From Epinephelus fuscoguttatus (lineage: Eukaryota; Chordata; Actinopteri; Perciformes; Serranidae): a stretch of 64,000 nucleotides of DNA. Where the stretch lies: positions 29,690,856-29,754,855 of the forward strand of contig NC_064760.1 of assembly GCF_011397635.1 (NCBI RefSeq), in the 5' to 3' direction. The translations under genes and the position numbers were made by a program. Below are positions 25,501 through 36,600 of the stretch, one piece after another (positions within the stretch are counted from its first letter, which is position 1; the number at the start of each line of letters is the position of its first letter). A model generated the notes under the pieces. That model did no database searches and was not told the DNA's origin. It was given only the letters and a program-made list of their open reading frames with translations.

Positions 25501-26638
25501 CACAAATGACTCGCAAATGTGTCAACTTCTTGAAAAACCACACTTTATTTTGAAGTACAGTGAATTTCCAGCACAGAGCTTTTATTGTAAAGTGCCATTT
25601 TCTGCTGTAGAGTGAGTGACTAACAAACAGCTACTTGACAGAGACAGCAAACTAGCTTGAGAAGTATGACACTGAATGTATTTAACATTGTGGACCCTGA
25701 ACAAATAAATAAGGAGAAACTGAACCCCATGGCTGGACCAGTTGGGAACCACTGCTCTAGATGTTTGGCAGCTGCGCAGTAGCCGAGGCTCATGACTGTG
25801 GCACAGTGCATATGGCCTGTCACAGGTCACAGAGGGTCTGATAGGAATGAATGGACTTCCGGTTGACTCGCCTACGTACACAGAGCTATGTGGAAATGAG
25901 GCTTTAAAAAATATTTAAAGAGATAGATGAATAGTTTAAGATTTGGGGATATTCTATGCTTATTTACTTTCTTGCTGAGACTTAGATGAGGGGATGAAGA
26001 CAAATTCCATGTCTACACACCTACCAGCACCTCTAAAGTTACCACCCCTTGCTGCAGAGGTGCTGGTTGGTGTATTTTGTCTCTGTCATACAGAACATGG
26101 CTAGCTGTTTCCCCTTGTTTCCAGTCTTTGTGCTAAGCTAAGCTAAGCTAAACTAACAGGCTGCTGACTGTAGCTTCATATTTACTCTACAGACATGGCA
26201 GTGGTATCAATCTTCTCATCTAACTGGAAGAAATCAAATGACTGTAGTTCCCAAAATGAGGAACTGGGCCTTTATAAGCATTTAGTCTCAATAATTGTGA
26301 TGATGACTGTAAAGATAGGAATATGTAGGCTATCTGTGACTGTCAGCTGATATAAAGGGTAATTCCACTTTTAACTCCCTGGTTGATTTTGGTTGATTTT
26401 GTGGCTTGTCAGTTCTGCTTGTCCCCATGACTCACATTCATTCAACATCAGTGCAAGACAGACAGTGTTATACTCTGCTCTCCAGTTTCAGCTGTGTGTT
26501 GACCAAATGTCAGCAGACAAAACAGTATTTCTCATTAATTCAAGCTCCTTCTGTGTGTTATTCTCCATCATTGTTCAGGGCGATACCTCGGGAGACTACC
26601 GTAAAACGCTGCTGATACTCTGCGGAGGGGAGGATTAA
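13575..26638 (+). CDS. anxa6: Annexin A6, complete
   Basis: Calcium-dependent phospholipid-binding protein acting on plasma and endosomal membranes (known of the family). Coding exons: 13575-13577, 15195-15279, 15460-15554, 15691-15804, 15902-15992, 16070-16149, 16241-16297, 17659-17752, 18783-18878, 18975-19033, 19201-19323, 19425-19483, 19793-19871, 20812-20893, 20986-21080, 21246-21359, 22172-22262, 22357-22436, 22673-22726, 22818-22911, 23033-23128, 23246-23304, 23893-24015, 26579-26638. They join to 660 residues (human about 673). Eight annexin repeats fall in two halves, about residues 14-318 and 360-655. Type-2 calcium loops are visible as MKGIGSD, WGTDE, MKGLGT, MKGFGTDED, MEGAGTDEH and MKGLGTDDR; repeat 7 lacks the GxGT loop. 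The protein ends in LLILCGGED, as annexin A6 does. The first coding exon holds the ATG alone. Confidence 0.97.
14990..15105 (-). repeat. Fragment of L2-tailed SINE
   Basis: Matches the middle of the fuller copy at 20346-20711, for example ACCAATTAACCTGCATGTCT and TTTGGACTGTGGGAGGA. It lies directly beside another repeat piece (14925-14990) in the intron before exon 15195-15279. Confidence 0.7.
16545..16885. repeat. Dispersed teleost repeat (GCATGCTAACATG type)
   Basis: Second long copy of the family seen at 4960-5480, in the anxa6 intron 16298-17658. It has several tandem GCTAACATGCT motifs and the same later block (GTGTCCTCTAGGGACC). Ends approximate. Confidence 0.55.
17960..18540. repeat. 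Dispersed teleost repeat (CTCAAGAACGCC type)
   Basis: In the anxa6 intron 17753-18782. Blocks such as TATCTCAAGAACGCCTTCAG, AAGATCAAGGTCACTGTGA, AAGGTCAAAGGTCAACCTTA and CATAATGTTCTGCAAAAACA match, from memory, a repeat found in great number in percomorph fish. It has no coding frame. The classification is not settled. A short piece of the GCTAACAT family follows at about 18645-18740. Confidence 0.6.
20346..20711 (-). mobile_element. tRNA-headed SINE with L2-type 3' tail
   Basis: On the minus strand the head near 20711 has tRNA-like A and B boxes (TGGTTAGCACTC and GGTTCGATCCC). The tail has the well-known fish L2 end (GGAGTTTGCATGTTCTC, then CATGCAGATTGGGGAC, then GCTGGGATAGGCTCCAGCC). TTTAATTTAATT stands on both sides (20336-20347 and 20712-20723), consistent with a target-site duplication, though it is low-complexity DNA. 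It lies in the anxa6 intron 19872-20811. A pure L2 3' end is the alternative. Confidence 0.8.
23412..23760. repeat. Dispersed teleost repeat (ATTAATCGATTA-related)
   Basis: In the anxa6 intron 23305-23892. The left end resembles GATTATTTCTTTATTAATCA and the right end TTATCAAAATAGTTGCTGAT with CATTGCAGCTCTAGTG. This matches a common non-coding teleost repeat known to me, ending in a GCAGCTCTA motif. A weaker relative is at about 31486-31680. Possibly a non-autonomous DNA transposon. Confidence 0.55.
24672..25903. mobile_element. Segment bounded by GCCTCATTTCCACAT inverted repeats
   Basis: GCCTCATTTCCACAT at the left (24674-24688) returns as its exact reverse complement at the right (25888-25902). 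They lie 1.2 kb apart in the last anxa6 intron. The interior has no transposase that I can read and contains the hAT MITE at 25440-25754. The likely reading is a non-autonomous DNA transposon later hit by a second element. No clear target-site duplication was found, so chance cannot be fully ruled out. Confidence 0.45.
25440..25754. mobile_element. hAT-type MITE
   Basis: 315 bp. The left end CAGTGATTCTCAACTGG and the right end CCAGTTGGGAACCACTG are near-perfect inverted repeats of the classical hAT type. The flanks CTTTAAAT (25432-25439) and CTCTAGAT (25755-25762) agree at 6 of 8 positions, as expected for a decayed 8-bp duplication. No transposase frame, so non-autonomous. Confidence 0.85.
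25912..26260. repeat. Dispersed teleost repeat (GCTAAGCTAAGC type)
   Basis: Contains TGCTTATTTACTTTCTTGCT, GAGACTTAGATGAGGGGAT, then GTTTCCAGTCTTTGTGCTAA with tandem GCTAA units, then GGCTGCTGACTGTAGCTTCA. From memory this matches a very common percomorph repeat. It lies directly after the 24672-25903 segment. Ends approximate, class unknown. Confidence 0.55.
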
Positions 26639-27038
26639 ACTCATCAAGTCTCTGCAGCTTCGTTCACAGACTTCAGTAAAAAAAAAAAAAAAAAAAAACA
26701 CGAGACGAGCCTGATCACAGAGTGAAACTGCAGTGGTTAACGCCAGTATCTATCGTCAGTGTCCCTAAACTGCTGCCGCCCCTCAGCCAAACCAAGTGAC
26801 CTATGACCTCCCAGCCTTCAAAGCCATTTTTCTGCTCTCGTGTCTGATTGTCCTGTCCATCAGGATGTCTTTCTTTTTCTTTCTTTCCTTTTTTTACAGA
26901 GTCAATTATAACATGAAGATGTTCACGTCAGTGTAGAAAGGTGCGCCACATGTACAGCATATTGGAAATGTTGAGCAGTGCCTTCAGATTGCAGGCTGTC
27001 CAATGATTACTGTCATTTTAAGGTATCATATAGACCGA

Positions 27039-27044
27039 AATAAA
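27039..27044 (+). terminator. anxa6: anxa6 poly(A) signal
   Basis: AATAAA about 400 bp after the TAA stop (26636-26638). The 3' UTR begins with a poly(A) run at about 26679-26698. Confidence 0.6.
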
Positions 27045-30000
27045 AATGATTACACACACACAAAGTCTTTTTTTTATGTTTCTTGAAAAACACTGAAATA
27101 CTTTTGCTGTATAAATTCAAGTTCATGTGAAGTGTAAATCATGATAGCTCTCTTGCTGTCCTTTTTTTGTATGTGTTCTGGGTGGGGTGCCCTGGTTTGT
27201 GTTTGGCAGGGCAGTTTAATGATTAACTGTGCTGATACTGGCAATAGAAATGGGCCAGGCAGAAAGAGAACTACAATATTTAGCATCAGGAAACTCCCAC
27301 TCCAATTCAATGCCTCTTCTGCTTAACAAACTCAAAAATACCCATAGGTTATTGTTGTTCATAAAGGTTAACCATGTGTAAATAAAGGGTGATATAAACA
27401 GAATAATAGCAGCTTGTTCAAATTAATATTTTGATTATTGGATAGAAGCTAGAAGCTAATGTTACGTGCCTAAATGTAAATCTTGTTACCTCTTTCAACC
27501 ACTCTGCATCTTTACATTCAAACACACTGTAGAGGTGTAGTGTGACTACCTACCATGACTGAACAGTCATCAACACATTTAAATAAACAAAAAGAAAACA
27601 TGTCGTTCACACTTAACCATATTAACATGTCACTTAACACTTCATTTCATGTTGCTCAGTTGGACTTGCGTACTCGATAATGGCAGGAGAAAAGTACAAG
27701 ACAGCTGTCTCTGTTCTTGTCAGTGTCTCACTTCATTGCGTATGTGTGAGCGCAGCTGCTGTCAGGCCATCTTTGAGTTAAAAGAGGAAAGGAGAAAAAA
27801 AAGATGTATGTGGCGAGGAAATCCCCTGCAGTACGCCAAAATCCTAGGCAACAAATAGAGTCTGCAGCAGTCAGTCACACTCTGGTTTTAATGGCACACC
27901 CAACATGAAATTGCTCCATTTGATGATAATTATGAGAGATTAAGAGATTACTCGTGTAGCACATTGTTAAAATGCAGCCAATGTCAAAATATACAATTTG
28001 AATTTCCCTTCTGACAGCCGGGGGGAAGTTTGCACTGTGGTGTTTTTCTGAGCAGCCTGCACAGCATGAATTAAATAGATTGAAGTTTACATATTTCAAA
28101 GCTGTTAGTAACAGCGTGTCACATCCTCAGAGACAGTTATGGGTGCTGCTTTAGCCTCTGACTTTTTATCTACAGTCTTTGTAATTACAGTGGCATCATG
28201 ATGTGATCATGCAAACAAGTCACACTGTATGTACTGTACTGAATCCACAAGTAAATACACATTAAAGGTTATCTGTGTTTTTCTTCAGTGCTGCTCTCGT
28301 TATGTGATGCATTGTATTTTTGTGGCCTCTATTCAAAGCAGTGTACGTGCATTCAGGTTTTTTTTGTCCTCACATGTTGTGTTACCCTGTAAAGGCAGGC
28401 CACACAGTTGGACAAACACCAGGTTGTGTTAAAGGCTTAGCGTACAGTATAAGGCCATTTTACTGGGTTATGGCCGGGAATTCCCCAAGTCTCACAGTGA
28501 AATTGCTTCCCCCCTATTCACCAGTTCCATTAAAAAGTGCCTCTCTCAGACACAAGCTGAATGTGTGGGTGAGTTGTTGTTTATTTGTTTTAACATCTGA
28601 GGTGTAGTAGTGCAAGAATATGTTAAATTTATTATCATTATTTGTGGCATTGGCTTGTTTTTTTAAATTCAGGGTAGATTGATTGACTTTATGTTGTAAC
28701 TGAAACAAGTGTTGTGTGTTTGTTACATGACAAAGGAGGCAAATGTAAGATGCTGAAAAGACTGATTTCTGCTCTATAAAAAGTCAGTAAGCTTTATAAT
28801 AGTATGGTAGTTTCTGCTTTTTCTTAAGCAAAGTCTGCTGGTAAAAATGATTTGTGAGTGCTAAAAAATATACATTATTGTCATTATTATTTATATAAAA
28901 GCCTCAGGGAAATGAACTTAGCAATCCGTCACACTCTTTTCTTGGTCGTAGTTACAGTCTAGAGTTTCGATTGTCAGTAAAACGTGATATGAAGAGCCTG
29001 TTAGAGTTAACATTGAAGCGTATCTGGTAACAGAGCACGTCGTCCACATTTTTTGCATAGTGATAGAGACTCTTCAGCGATGATGTCCCTGGTTTAAGGC
29101 CTCGAGAGGACAGCTGGAGTCTCTAGCCAGCTAACAAAAGGACATTTTGTATCAAGCGACACAGAGCTAATGACTATCAGCTGCTGATTTCTGCTGCTAG
29201 GAGATGGGAGACTGGACTGTCCTTGTGTCTCGGCAGGGTGAGATTCATACTCTGTGCTTGTGACACTGTGGGCTTAAATCTGATGATTACCGTTTCCCAC
29301 ATGCCAACCGCCCACTCTTCTGTTTTTGTGCAATGAGGGAAATGCTTTGAAATATTTTTAACAAGTAGGTAGGGGGAGAAAACAAAGCGTACAGTTTGTT
29401 ACCCAGGAGGACTAAATGTTGGGTGACATTTCCTGTGCATCCTCTGGCTTTTGTTTTTGTGCGGGCAGGCTCGGAGTCATCAGCCTGTTTATTATTTCAG
29501 CATCCTGAGATGGAAACGTATTGCACCTAAACACAAGGACGAGGCATTTGGTGGCACGCTGTGTGAACTGTGTGTTTGCTTTTTCCTGTAGCCAGCTGAT
29601 AACTCTCCTGGGAACACATTCACACATTTGACCAGTGTTTTCGGGCCATTGAGGCACAGCTGGTCCACCTGGTATATGGTCTAAAATGTTATTGTGTGTC
29701 GCGGTGTTGCAGTATGTGGCTTTTAATTGAAGCATGTGACTCTGCAGTTGAATCTAAAGCAGTTTAAGCTCCATTTTATGTATGAAAAGGATATTAAATA
29801 AGGTGAACACATACATTACAGAGTGCATCACAGGCTCGCTCTTGTTTTCTCACGAATTCACCTTTTCTCTTTCTTCAGTAGTATGATGCAGTTACTGTAT
29901 GCTATTATATAAGCTATTGCTACACTGGTTTCTCTAGCAGTTTTAAAATTAGCTGTACCCTGCTGTCACAGTCTTTAAATACAGTCTATGGTCACAGTTG

Positions 30001-30248
30001 CAAGCTTTACAGGAAGTAATAATGGTTGGCACGTAAAGAGGAAAGAGAGGGTGCAGTTCTGATTAGTTTAGATTTATCATGAATCATGTCATGTATGGTG
30101 TCAATTAATTTGCAAACTGGGTATTTCCTGTGTTAACACAGCATGCATCCTGATAAGACCTACAAGGCTGATGGTCTGACATGAGTGTTTGTCTCAATTG
30201 TCTTTTTTTGTCTTTTTTACTTGTAATTCACATTAGACTTTTTGGTAG
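27045..30248. other. Intergenic region, anxa6 to tnip1, left part
   Basis: No exon with a recognisable protein on either strand. Short open frames here lack motifs and splice partners. AT-rich single-copy-looking DNA. Confidence 0.45.
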
Positions 30249-30250
30249 TT

Positions 30251-30927
30251 AAAGGGACAGTTCACCCTAAAATAAAAAAATACATATGTTTCCTCTTACC
30301 TGTAGTACTATTTATCAGTGTATATTGTTTTGGGATGAGTTGCAGAGTGTTGGTGGTGATGTCTGCTGTCTCTTGAATATAACAGAACTAGATGGCACTT
30401 GGCTTGTGGTGTTCAAAGCACCAATGAATATATATTTGAAAACTCAAAAGCAATGTCTCTTAACAGAAATCATGACCCGGTTACTCAAGATGATCCACTG
30501 TTGGAGAGGTTTCATGCAGGAACTATTTTCTTTCTACCAAACTACACCTGACAACTGTATCAACGTGCAGAAGGAAGTGTGCATCTACTGCTAGCTCACC
30601 TGGCATCACTAAGTTAGCTAACTTTACAGCTCAGCTGAGGACAACGCCATTGATGTTTATATCTCGCGCTGTCATGAGCACGAACCTGAGTCATGATTTC
30701 TGGAAAGAGACATTGCTGTTGAGTTTTTCAGGTGTATATTTTTGGCATTTTGAGCACCACAAGCCGAGTGCCGTCTAGATCCATTATATTCAAGAGAAGG
30801 CAGACGTCTCTGCGGCTGATATCCAGCATTCGGCAACTACACCAAAACAATGTAGACTGATAAATAGCACTACGGGTAAGAGGAAAAATACACATTTTTT
30901 ATTTTTGGGGTGTACTGCCCCTTTTTG
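30251..30927. mobile_element. Fold-back MITE with very long inverted arms
   Basis: Left end AAAGGGACAGTTCACCCTAA; the right end on the other strand reads AAAGGGGCAGTACACCCCAA. The arms stay complementary through CCTCTTACCTGTAGTACTAT and on through the ACTAGATGGCACTTGGCTTG block for about 230 bp each side, leaving a central part near 30480-30690. This is a widespread teleost non-autonomous element. No transposase is encoded. The flanking duplication is unclear, perhaps TTAA or TA. Confidence 0.85.
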
Positions 30928-31485
30928 AATAATTTTGATCCATTATGGAGCCTTGGAAACATGCAACAGTCTTCTCAGTTGGGGTTACCAAGCACCATTG
31001 CATGGGTCAGTCTAACTCTGTGCAATAACAAGCTGAACTGCATCAGAAGTAATTTCGATTTCCAGTTAACCGATGAATGATCCTTGTAACCCCCTGAGGA
31101 AGAGATATGAGCGAAGATTACCTGTTTGTTTATTTCCACAAGATGTCACCATTGCTCTGAATCATTCATGTTTGGTCAGTCAGGGGCCTGAAATAAAGTT
31201 CTGGCAATTATGACACAGTGCACCTCAACAAACACCTCTTAACCGTGACTCAGAATCAGAGAAGGATTAATTGACAAGTAGGTTTCACTTAGAAGGAATT
31301 TGCTTTGGTTTTTTTGATACATACATTAAATATAAAATAAACATATTAAGAGGGATAAAAAATAGTGCAATGTACTGCAATGACAAAGAACTTTAAATTC
31401 TAAAATGGAAAATGACAATTAAAAATGTAAAGATAGGTTTAAGAAGTTCTATTATTTTAAACTAGGTGGTTTTAAAGAATCAAAG

Positions 31486-31680
31486 TCAAAGCTGAAATGA
31501 TTCATTGGTTTGTAAATTAGCCGACTGATGGAGAATAAATCAGCAACTTTTTTTGATAAATACTTAATTTCTTTTAATCATCAAACATGAATATTTAGTG
31601 TATTGTGGTGTATATTGTATAATTTCTATGAGAGTAAACCAGCCTCTAGGTCTTTTGAGGCAAAATAATAATAATAAAGT
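31486..31680. repeat. Degenerate copy of the ATTAATCGATTA-related repeat
   Basis: Resembles the end of the repeat at 23412-23760: AAAGCTGAAATGATTCATTG and then GATAAATACTTAATTTC. Low-confidence placement. Confidence 0.35.
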
Positions 31681-32356
31681 TTAAATAGCAAGCTGATCTT
31701 CATGGGTATTTTTCTAACCTTTATTTTATTTTGTTTTATTTTATTTTATAGACTTTACTGAACAAGGGGAAAATAATCATCCCAATAATCAACAGTGATT
31801 ATAATGATTTGTTGCTGTATTCACAATATGAACATTATATATCTTTGCAGTTTTCATGCCAAATATACCTTGTTAGCTTATAGTGTAGACTTAGAAAGCT
31901 CAGCGTAACCTGATCTTGGCCTTATTAGCTTACCGTCTTGGTTCAGAGGAAATATGTGATGCAATCACAGAAACCCCCACCAGCCCCTTCTCTAAATTTA
32001 TCAATGAAGTCAAAAGTCATTCTGTGAAAATGGTAGGGTTTGTCCCTGGGCTGTGGAAGGATGAGTTTCAAGAGGTTAAAAAGAATACTAAGAAGCTGTT
32101 AAATTAAAACCATTACGAGTCATGAGACAAATCAGGCAGCTTTTAACTATCAGTTTTACTCACCCCTGTGTCATTGCGTCATATGGGCCATTTTTTGCTA
32201 TATATGAATAATGATGGACATATGTAAAAGTGCGTTGTGTGTCATTCTGGTAAAATCTGCACAGTGCAGTGTGAATATATGAAGCATTCAGCTCCAGTGT
32301 TTACATTACGGTCAGTGGTTCCTGTTGGTGCCCCGCTGACAGAGAGCTGCGCCCTG

Positions 32357-32493
32357 ATTGGTCAGCCGAGCTGTCAATCAACCGCTGTTTACATCAAACG
32401 AGGTGGAAATTCCCGGGTTACAGCATACACCAGTAGACCACTTCCGCAATAGATGTCTGGGCTGAGAGACGAGAGGCCACTGCGAGCTGAAAG
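32357..32493 (+). promoter_or_regulatory. tnip1: tnip1 promoter with inverted CCAAT box, kappaB site and leader exon
   Basis: An inverted CCAAT box (ATTGG, 32357-32361) lies in a CpG-bearing stretch. GGAAATTCCC at 32405-32414 reads GGGAATTTCC on the other strand, a full match to the NF-kappaB consensus GGGRNNYYCC. A leader exon probably starts near 32430-32460 and ends at a donor after 32493 (AAAG then GTATCC). Other donors lie downstream (for example after 33129), so alternative leaders are possible. The start-codon exon begins at 33621. Site matches are seen; function is inferred. Confidence 0.5.
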
Positions 32494-33655
32494 GTATCCA
32501 GACAAAAGACACCTCTTTGTTCTTTTGTTTGTCGTTTAACTCCGCTTTCCGACCGACTTACTGCGACGATAAAAGTATCCGTAGCGGGTAAAAAGGAAGA
32601 GCTAGCGGCTTCCTGTCTCGCACTGTCATCTAGTGTTAGCTAGCCGACAGCTAACGAGGATGTTGCTAGCAATTTGCATGACAACAGCGAAAACTAATAT
32701 TAGCCTTCTTCAGCCAATCAAGGTAGCTATCATTTGCTAGATTGTGCTGTATTTGACTCTCGTCTGTCGGGTAGATGTTTGTTGGCAGGATTCGCGTAAC
32801 ATTTGGTATTTTTTCCTCTGCTTTTGTCCTCTTTTCCCTCGGATATGAACGTTGTAGTTGTCATATTTAGCCATCACAAACGTTAGCACATTCTTGCCAT
32901 ATGTTTCTCTCTGGCAGGGTACCATTATGGTGATATTGCTGCTGCTTTTGTCCTCTCGGAGCTGTCGGTTGGGCTTTATTTTCTTTTCACCGGGCTTCAC
33001 CGATAGTTTACACTCGTCCTTATAAGCTGAGAGAGGAGTGTAAAAGGTTTTTCTAGCTGGGTAACTCACAGCAGCACATACAGTAGCCTGTCTGAGTGGG
33101 TGGCATTTATTTAATCTGCGATCAAGAGGTAACAGAAACGCTATTTGTTATATTTCTGAGTGGTTGTAATATTACTAAAGTATAACTTGTGGTTCAAGGG
33201 GATTTCTTGTGTAGGATTATGAGAACCAGGAGGTAATGTAAAAGTTATTTTCTCATACTGTAACGTTCAGTGCCTCTGTGCAGCTGTGTCCTGCCTCTGT
33301 GTGAACACTTGGATGTCGACATTTGATGTTGTTTGCTCTCATGCTGAACCCACTATGCTCTCAAATCGCCTCCATGAGCAGCACATCTTTAACTTTGTAA
33401 CCAAAAGTGATTGTTTTCAGTTCCCAACTTCTCTTGAAGCAAAGGGTGGAGGACCACAAGTTGTCACTCCTCTATGTTTAAAGGCTTTACTCTCAGAACT
33501 TCTGTTTTATCTAAAGGACTGCTTTAAATCTGTGATCTTTTATCTTCCGCTGGGCAGTTTCCAGTACTTTATATGTTTTTAATCAAGCCGAAAATAACAG
33601 TTTGTCTCTTCCGTCCACAGTTTAGAGGACCATGTCTAGGAAGTGAACAACGGCG

Positions 33656-36600
33656 ATGGAAGGGAAAGGCCCGTACCGCATCTATGATCCAGGTGGGAGT
33701 GAGGTCAAGGCCAGGGAGGAGGCCGGAGGGGGAAGCAGCTATCGACAGCTACTGGAGGAGAACAGCATACTGAGGGAGCGGATGAAGGGACTTAAGAGCT
33801 TAGGTGGGTACCTAAAGACAGCATGGTTTCCTCGGAGCTGTGGATGGGGGGCTAATGCCAGCTGCTCTTCGGCATTACACATCTGTTTTGTGTCTTAACA
33901 CTTGAGGATTTTATTTTTCCAAATTGGTGTATAAATACAAGGGCATTCATTTCTTTATTGTAGCTGGTAAAATCTAAAACAGATTCAGTGTTCAACTTGG
34001 ATTTTGTAGCAACACTAAATGAATTATTTGATTTTATAGACCCACAAAGACACCCTGAGGATGTCTTCCATAACAGATTACAAGTGAATTTCCAGTCAAA
34101 ATATAAAACTGCGAGAGGGAAACTCTTTGAGGTGGAATGTAGTAAAACCTGATGATCTTCATTGGTTTGTTGAAAAGCTTGCATGTGATGTGAACAGCCT
34201 GATTGCTCTGTTTGTGACTCACCAATGAGTGCCAGCTTGCACGCAATGTCTCACTGAACTTCTATCATGTCATATTTGATGACTGTTCATGCTGATAGAT
34301 CTAGTCTTAGCAGTGTTTGTTGAAAAAAGAAAAACATGAAGTAAGATCAAGTGAAATTCACGTGAAGGGCTGCTGGACAGAGACAAGATCTCTCTGATAC
34401 TTGCAGGTGATTTGCTGGAAGAGTCTCAATCAGAGGCATCGAGGCTTCGGCAGCGAGTGGAGGAACTTGTGAGAGACAACGAGGCCCTCAAGTCCTCCAG
34501 CTTTGCCGCCAGTCTGTGTATGGGAGGGCCCATTCAGACTGAGACACAAAGTGGGTCTCACACACTTGATAGTAATCATGAATTTAACTTTGCAGACATT
34601 TTTGTGGAGTATTACTCTGGACAGTGTTGTAACCATCAGGCATGTAACTGAAACTTGACTTAACTTTGATTTATTTCAGGTAAACCCTGTTTACACACCA
34701 CTGCGGAGCAGAGAGAGGAGCAAACAAGCTGTTTAGGGAAGACCCTTCAGCCTGACAAGCCCAATGTAAGTAATTTGTACAGTGAGGGAGAACTTTTGGT
34801 GCAGTCAGAATTTATTTTATGATGATTGTAACTGCAGGACTTTATTCTCATATGTTTAGTGAGGCAATCACAGTTACTGCATGTACTATGGTGCTACTTA
34901 CTTTTGTTTGTCTTTACAGGAGGCCTTAGCAGAGTTTGAGGTTGTGAATGTAGAAGGGAAGACTCCAGATGCCTTGACTGTGCGTAATTAAGATGATTAA
35001 TTTTCCTAACTACACTTTTTTTTTTAGTTCCAAAGAAACTTTAATTTTACCATATTATTTTGTTTAGAATATAACAATGCTTCTGGTGCTAACTCCCATA
35101 AGTAAGTATTCTGTGTAATATATGTAGGTTGAATTCAATCTTTCCTCTTTCTAGCCATTTCCTCAATATTAGGAACATATCCTTGGTGTGGTGACTCACA
35201 AACAAACTCAATACTGGTAGCTCCAGCCTGAGTCAGCCAGGGGAAAGTCCAGGATTATTACTGACTAGAATTACACCACTGATTCACTCACACACTACAT
35301 CCTAGGGGATGTGCTAATCGGACACTATGCCAGAAGATTTCAGGCACATATGTTGTCAAAACTAATGTTATGTACTAGCCTGTCACAATTTGTTAAATTC
35401 TGTAGCCTACTTTAGCACAGTTTGGCTCCTTAACAAAATATTTAGGTAAAAATGTTACCACAGGCTACTACATTCTGTAAGGACTAAATTTAGATCCAAC
35501 TGGACAAACTAGTTTGACTTTTCAATTCAATCAGCAGCTGTTTTTTATGAAAAATAGTAGCACAATGACTCTTACAGTATGTTGATCTTTCAGTCTTGTG
35601 CTAGTTGAAAGACATGCGTAATTTCAGTTTGCATTCTGAGTCAGCTTGAGACAGAGGACCGCCTGACTGTTTACCTCTGTGGGTATCTCCAGGCCGGGTC
35701 AGTGGCAGGAGTAATCCCTGTCCTGCCTCAGGAGAACATCGAGTTAGCCAGCCAGCTGAAGAGACTAGAGAGCTCCTTCAGCATATTCGCAGAGGAGTCC
35801 AACCCCAACCAGCTCTTGGCTCACCTCGGTCGTATGGCGGTGGAGTTTCACCATCTTTCCTCGAAGGTCCAAAAGAATGAACAGCGGACTTCGCTCCTAC
35901 AGGTACACGGCTCGATGACATTGTTACTGAAAAAATGCAAAAGCAACCACCAAGCTTTTTAGATTTAAGCTAATTTCCAAGATGACTTTATAGGCACTTA
36001 AGAGTTTGTTTTAATTAGCACCATACAGTGGGAGCAAATGCATACATGGAGTGAGTTATCATGATTACTTAATGTATTAACTTTAAACAATTCACAGGCT
36101 GATTTACATGTAATGCTACATGCTGACTTTAATGAAATGCTGGATTCATAAATGTGATTACATGATAATTTAAGGGCTACATTTTATAGCAAGAAGTGCT
36201 TCATTACTGCAAATTGATTGAGCAGTAGTAGATTTTATTTGTGGAGAGATGACAAAGTTCTTTGTTGTTAATGTAAAGTCATATGTATACATTTACTTTC
36301 TTTTATTACACAAAAGTAGTTTCATCACTGTAGCAGTAGTTTTGGTGTGTTATACTGTTGTCTGCAGACTTGGCTTTTCCTTTGCATGACATTCATGTAA
36401 ATAACTACACTGACTACTACTGGCACACAACACAAGCTTTCCTATTTTTAACATATTGTAATTTTAAATGTAATAACTTTATTTCTGTAGCACATTTATA
36501 GACACACTTACACATTGTTTTGCAACAAAAAAGCATAACATTAATTAAAAAACTGTTTCAATATGAATTTTAAGGCCTGTGTTACATAGATGTTTACGTA

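Noticed and set aside
35068-35101. Possible extra tnip1 microexon
   Set aside because: Good AG and GTAAGT, but no reading phase joins it sensibly to both neighbours; direct splicing of 34979 to 35693 is in phase.
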